A DNA stretch of 22,457 nucleotides from the NCBI GenBank assembly GCA_009602725.1, contig WELB01000293.1, positions 113,960 to 136,416 of the forward strand, in the 5' to 3' direction. A program made the position numbers and the translations under genes. This stretch comes from Spirogloea muscicola (lineage: Eukaryota; Streptophyta; Zygnematophyceae; Spirogloeales; Spirogloeaceae). The notes beneath the pieces were generated by a model. It did not search any database and was not told the DNA's origin. It saw nothing but the letters and a program-made list of their open reading frames with translations. Positions within the stretch are counted from its first letter, which is position 1; each line of letters begins with the position of its first letter. Shown piece by piece: positions 19,580-22,457 of this stretch.

Positions 19580-19910
19580 CGGGCTGGCTGTTCACAGCCC
19601 TTGCCCACCTTTGGGAGAGCCACTTTCTTTCTTCTGGGCTGGCCCAGAAAAAAGGGGGTGACACGTAGAGGGTGATGACTGTGAGTAGCCAGCCCAGAGG
19701 GAAGAGTGAACAAACTTGGAAAAGGCCAGAGAGAGGGCAAAAGCACAGTGACTCAAGTAGCCACAAGGCACTCATCATTCAGTAACCCCAGAAGAAAGGA
19801 TGAAGTGGGCGAGGGCTGTACAAAGTCAGCCCGACAAGAGTTGACAAGATCCCAAAGAAACAGCTTTCGAATATACGGCAGTGGCTGTGAGAGGCCAAGC
19901 CCAAAGAGAG
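19580..19910. repeat. Second cluster of palindromic units
   Basis: Units at about 19581-19605 (GGGCTGGCTGTTCACAGCCC), 19633-19698, 19808-19838 (GGGCTGTACAAAGTCAGCCC) and 19877-19905 (class B, GGCAGTGGCTGTGAGAGG). The 19633-19698 part is bounded by perfect 11-base inverted repeats, TCTGGGCTGGC and GCCAGCCCAGA. Confidence 0.75.
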
Positions 19911-19974
19911 AAGGGGCGCGGTGCGGATTTCGAGGGGGAGGGCAATTCTAGCCTTACAAAATGTCCTTCTAAGT

Positions 19975-20175
19975 GGGTAATGAGCTGGCTAAGGGGGACA
20001 CTAAATATCCCCGAGTGAGCACATGCATATCTGACAAGCTACACAGAGGAGCCAAATTACCACCACGGAAGCCATTAGCCTGGGCTAATGCACGACCTGC
20101 ACGCTGGTGAATCGCAAGTGCCTGGGAGCGATGCAGACTCAATGATAGCCGCATTCTGTAGCATGCAACGCCTAA
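19975..20175 (-). mobile_element. Short LINE 3' fragment, related but distinct family
   Basis: Read on the - strand it encodes LHRSQALAIHQRAGRALAQ and, further on, SLSDMHVLTRGY. This lines up with LQRAQANALHQKAGRALV and SISDLYVLTRDY of the larger LINE beginning immediately to its right. Only the last 60 or so codons are left. Being clearly diverged in sequence yet in the same orientation, it is a separate, older insertion or a related subfamily. Confidence 0.6.
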
Positions 20176-20308
20176 ACCCAGAGGAATGTACGAGGGGCAG
20201 AAGAGCGCTGAATACGAAGGGAAAATTTCGTGTATAGGAAACAAACGAAGGCCAAATGGCCAAGTACAGAGGCAAGCACATCGGAAGACCTACATAACCT
20301 ACAGCAGA

Positions 20309-20335
20309 TTGACCCGCTCAGTAATCACGGGTCAA
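20309..20335 (-). repeat. LINE hairpin spanning the stop codon (second copy)
   Basis: TTGACCCG and CGGGTCAA again form a perfect 8-bp stem with an 11-base loop. The loop differs from that of the copy at 4356-4382, but the stem does not. Confidence 0.6.
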
Positions 20336-22234
20336 AACATAAAGGTCGCTAATCGATGCCTGAATACTAGATGTCAGATACGAAGCCCTTCTACCACCAA
20401 CTAGAGCTCGACCAGCTTTCTGGTGCAAGGCATTAGCCTGAGCACGCTGCAAACAGGCCGAAACTCGTCGTCGCAAGAAAGACAGGTATGCGGCTGGCAA
20501 GCCCATCTCAGCCTGAAACACATCTGCACGACGTGTGTAGCTTCGATTGGCAATATTTTGGAGGAGGGTGTGGAAACGAGGACCCAGACAGCCAAAGATG
20601 TCGATTGCCGCTGGCAGGAGCTGATCTCATTGTGGGTAGTCGGAGTAGTGCTGCAACTTTCTTTGTTCTGCACTGCCCACTGCGTGACCAGCGATGTGTG
20701 TTGATGCTGGACATTTATACGCCTCCGTAACAACAACGTCGACCAGGGCCCGTGGTCCACCACCAGGTTGCACGCCCACAATGTCAAGTGTGCGGCGATG
20801 ATGACGTCCCTGGGCGTCCGTGGTGATAGGCATGATATTGTTGACTTCCACGACCGCACGGTAGCCGGCGTCGCGCATCAAGCCCGCCAGGGCATCGCGG
20901 AGGAGGTTGTGGATGCCCACCAATTCTGGTCCAGTGGGGCATCTCAGCATGTGAGTGGCGAGCTCAGCACCCTCTGCGCGGAAGCCGCACTCGCGTTGGC
21001 GCACCCCAATCAGGCAGTTAGGTGGGAGGCCGAGGAAGAGTTGCAGCGACGTCCGAAAGGCCTCAGAGCTGATGCTGAAGGCGTTGACGACGGCGTGTGA
21101 GGTGATCCAATCCGTGGCACCAGGTGTGGCTAGAGAAGTAAGTCTTGCCAGGCTCCTTGGATTGTTCTCGAACTCTGGCAGCCTCCTCAACCTTCTGCGG
21201 CGCTCGTCTTCCACTGCCGTAACCAGTCTGGACTGTGCCCCTCTATCAGAAGCTTGGGCGAGGGCGGAGAATGGCGTGAGCAGGGGTTGGAGAGAGGGGA
21301 AAGAGCCGATGGCTGAGTCGCGGATGCTCCTCAGATCCGCTTGGAAGGGGAAGGGGCCTTCCTCCACATTGCGTACAGGGACGTGGAGGCAAGGGAAGCG
21401 CATGGGGAGCAGAGACGCGATTTGGTGCCAGCAGCCCAGGAAGGCTGCTTGCGCCGTCTGCTCCAACGACCGGCAGCCAAGGCCGCCCATGCCAGTTGGG
21501 AGGGAGGCCTGGAGGGATGCTGAAGCTGAGGGGAAAGAGAGAAGGCGCGCGGTGCGCATGAAATTAAAGCGAGGCCAATTCAATACATTGTTCAGACAAA
21601 ACTAGCGCAAAGATAAGGGGGCCTTGTTGACCCATCAAACGACCACTGCTGGAGCTGCGGGGTGAGTGGGGCAGCAGCAAAGATGAAGAATGTAGTAGGG
21701 ATGCCAGGGACTGCAAAAGGGAGTCATCATATTCTTTGTAGAGCTCCACCACCATGCCCACTGGGGCGACTGTCAGTTGAAGATAGCAAGCCCGTCGGCC
21801 GATGCAGCGGGTGAGGATGGCCAACGCCAGCTGTGTGTCCCCAAGCAGGGGAAGAGAAGGGAGGTGGGCGAGGTGTTTTTGAAGGCGTTCCCGCAGGTCC
21901 GTGAGCAGAAGAAGTAGAGCTCCGTGAGCTGGTGCACCGAAGGGGACCTTGAGGATGGCCAGCCCATTGGCATGGGGTCTGACAGCCGTGGGGGAGCTGA
22001 AGGTTGGCGGGGAGACCGCGTGTGGACCAGGCCACGCTCTTGGACGGGCAAACCCGCAGGCCCATCAGGTCCAATTTGCGAACGAGCAAGGGGTAAGCCT
22101 CCATGACTTCAGCTGGAGGTCCAATGATGTGTGTCATCCGCGTAGGAAGGGAAGAGGAGGTCTGGCTGTTGGCTCTGGGTGCGCCGAAGAGCCCGGCAAT
22201 GTGCCAAGGCAAACAGAATTGGGCTAAGGGGATC
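20318..22234 (-). pseudogene. LINE reverse transcriptase/endonuclease-like protein, broken
   Basis: Domains in order on the - strand are as follows. RT motif DPLSPILFALAH spans 22199-22234. The catalytic YADD is encoded at 22133-22144. Next come THIIGPPAEVMEAYPLLVRK, a stretch ANGLAILKVPFGAPAHG, a segment with CIGRRACYLQLTVAPVGMV, and GMGGLGCRSLEQTAQAAF, the GGLG block typical of LINE proteins after RT. A Cys/His region ECGFRAEGAELATHMLRCP is followed by IHNLLRDALAGLMRDAGY and the endonuclease-like RRTLDIVG and ALVDVVVTEAYK. The frame is broken just after YADD, near 21970, and near 21590, and a TGA stands at 20627-20629 where the other LINE copy has TGC. The motif order fits LINEs with a restriction-like endonuclease (R2/CRE-like or Dualen-like). 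Clade assignment is inference. Confidence 0.85.
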
Positions 22235-22352
22235 CTCTCTCTGATTTGCGGCTGCTTAGCAGGGGTTACTGAGTGATTTGTAGCTGCTTTCTTTCTTTGT
22301 GTGCTTTGGTTTCTTAGCGCTTCCTCTGGCTTCCTCTGGCCCCCTTCTCGTT

Positions 22353-22404
22353 CTTTGTTCATTCTTTTTTGGGCTGGCTTGTCCAGCCCCTATCCTCAAT
22401 GGGG
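22353..22404 (+). repeat. Class A palindromic unit, subfamily 1
   Basis: CTTTGTTCATTC, a T run, GGGCTGGCTTGTCCAGCCC, then CTATCCTCAATGGG. It matches the reverse complement of 10751-10806, including the outer CTTTGTT, apart from one loop base and a change after CAATGGG. Confidence 0.9.
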
Positions 22405-22457
22405 GCTAAGGCACAGTGCCGCTTCTCCTGCTCCGAGTTACTCTGATCTGCTATTGC

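Larger units (their letters stand above)
20221..22240 (-). mobile_element. LINE (non-LTR retrotransposon), 5'-truncated and inactivated
   Basis: About 2 kb on the - strand. It contains part of a reverse transcriptase and all of the C-terminal region shared with the copy at 4265-4901. The 5' boundary is near 22240, just upstream of the DPLSP motif, so RT fingers and any N-terminal domain are missing. The 3' boundary at about 20221 is marked by GAAAATTTCG, shared with the other copy; there is no poly(A) tract. A CCAGCCC palindromic unit lies about 120 bases beyond the 5' end. Confidence 0.88.

Noticed and set aside
20401-20859. 152-codon frame on the - strand inside the LINE
   Set aside because: It is a shadow frame; the retrotransposon frame shared with the other copy is a different one, interrupted by TGA at 20627-20629.

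Overview
The window is nuclear DNA of a photosynthetic eukaryote, most likely a green alga. Three protein genes, all on the + strand, are broken by short GT-AG introns. One encodes a chloroplast light-harvesting chlorophyll a/b protein of the green lineage, and one is a homologue of a plant membrane protein of unknown function. Degenerate TTTAGGG (plant/green-algal type) telomere-like repeats occur inside an inferred intron, and TGTAA, the usual green-algal polyadenylation motif, follows the stops. A trebouxiophyte-type chlorophyte is my best guess, but this is inference.

Layout. 1-2066: 3' part of a GT23/FUT8-like glycosyltransferase gene, cut by the window start, with an in-frame CTG minisatellite at its left edge. 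2067-4264: no convincing gene. 4265-4901: a 5'-truncated LINE on the - strand. 4902-6074: GC-rich upstream DNA with a long near-perfect palindrome and a G-box. 6075-7560: five-exon Lhcb gene, 265 aa, with every LHCII pigment ligand I checked in register. 7561-10505: no recognisable gene. 10506-11325: a dense cluster of short palindromic GGGCTGG/CCAGCCC repeats. 11331-12115: GC-rich upstream region with three CACGTG boxes and two related hairpins. 12116-16006: ten-exon gene for an At3g27390-like multi-pass membrane protein of about 600 aa. 16007-17845: no gene seen. 17846-19910: repeat-rich stretch with a MITE-like element, an 86-bp perfect tandem duplication and more palindromic units. 19975-22240: a short LINE 3' fragment followed by a 2-kb dead LINE carrying RT and endonuclease-like remnants, both on the - strand. 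22353-22404: another palindromic unit.

The three genes show no shared pathway: Lhcb acts in thylakoid light harvesting, the glycosyltransferase presumably in the Golgi, and the membrane protein is uncharacterised. The least explained feature is a dispersed palindromic repeat family. It has at least two subfamilies with diagnostic differences, occurs in both orientations, sometimes bounds small MITE-like units, and lies close to both LINE truncation points. Exon boundaries were placed by reading frame, splice consensus and remembered family conservation, not by transcripts.
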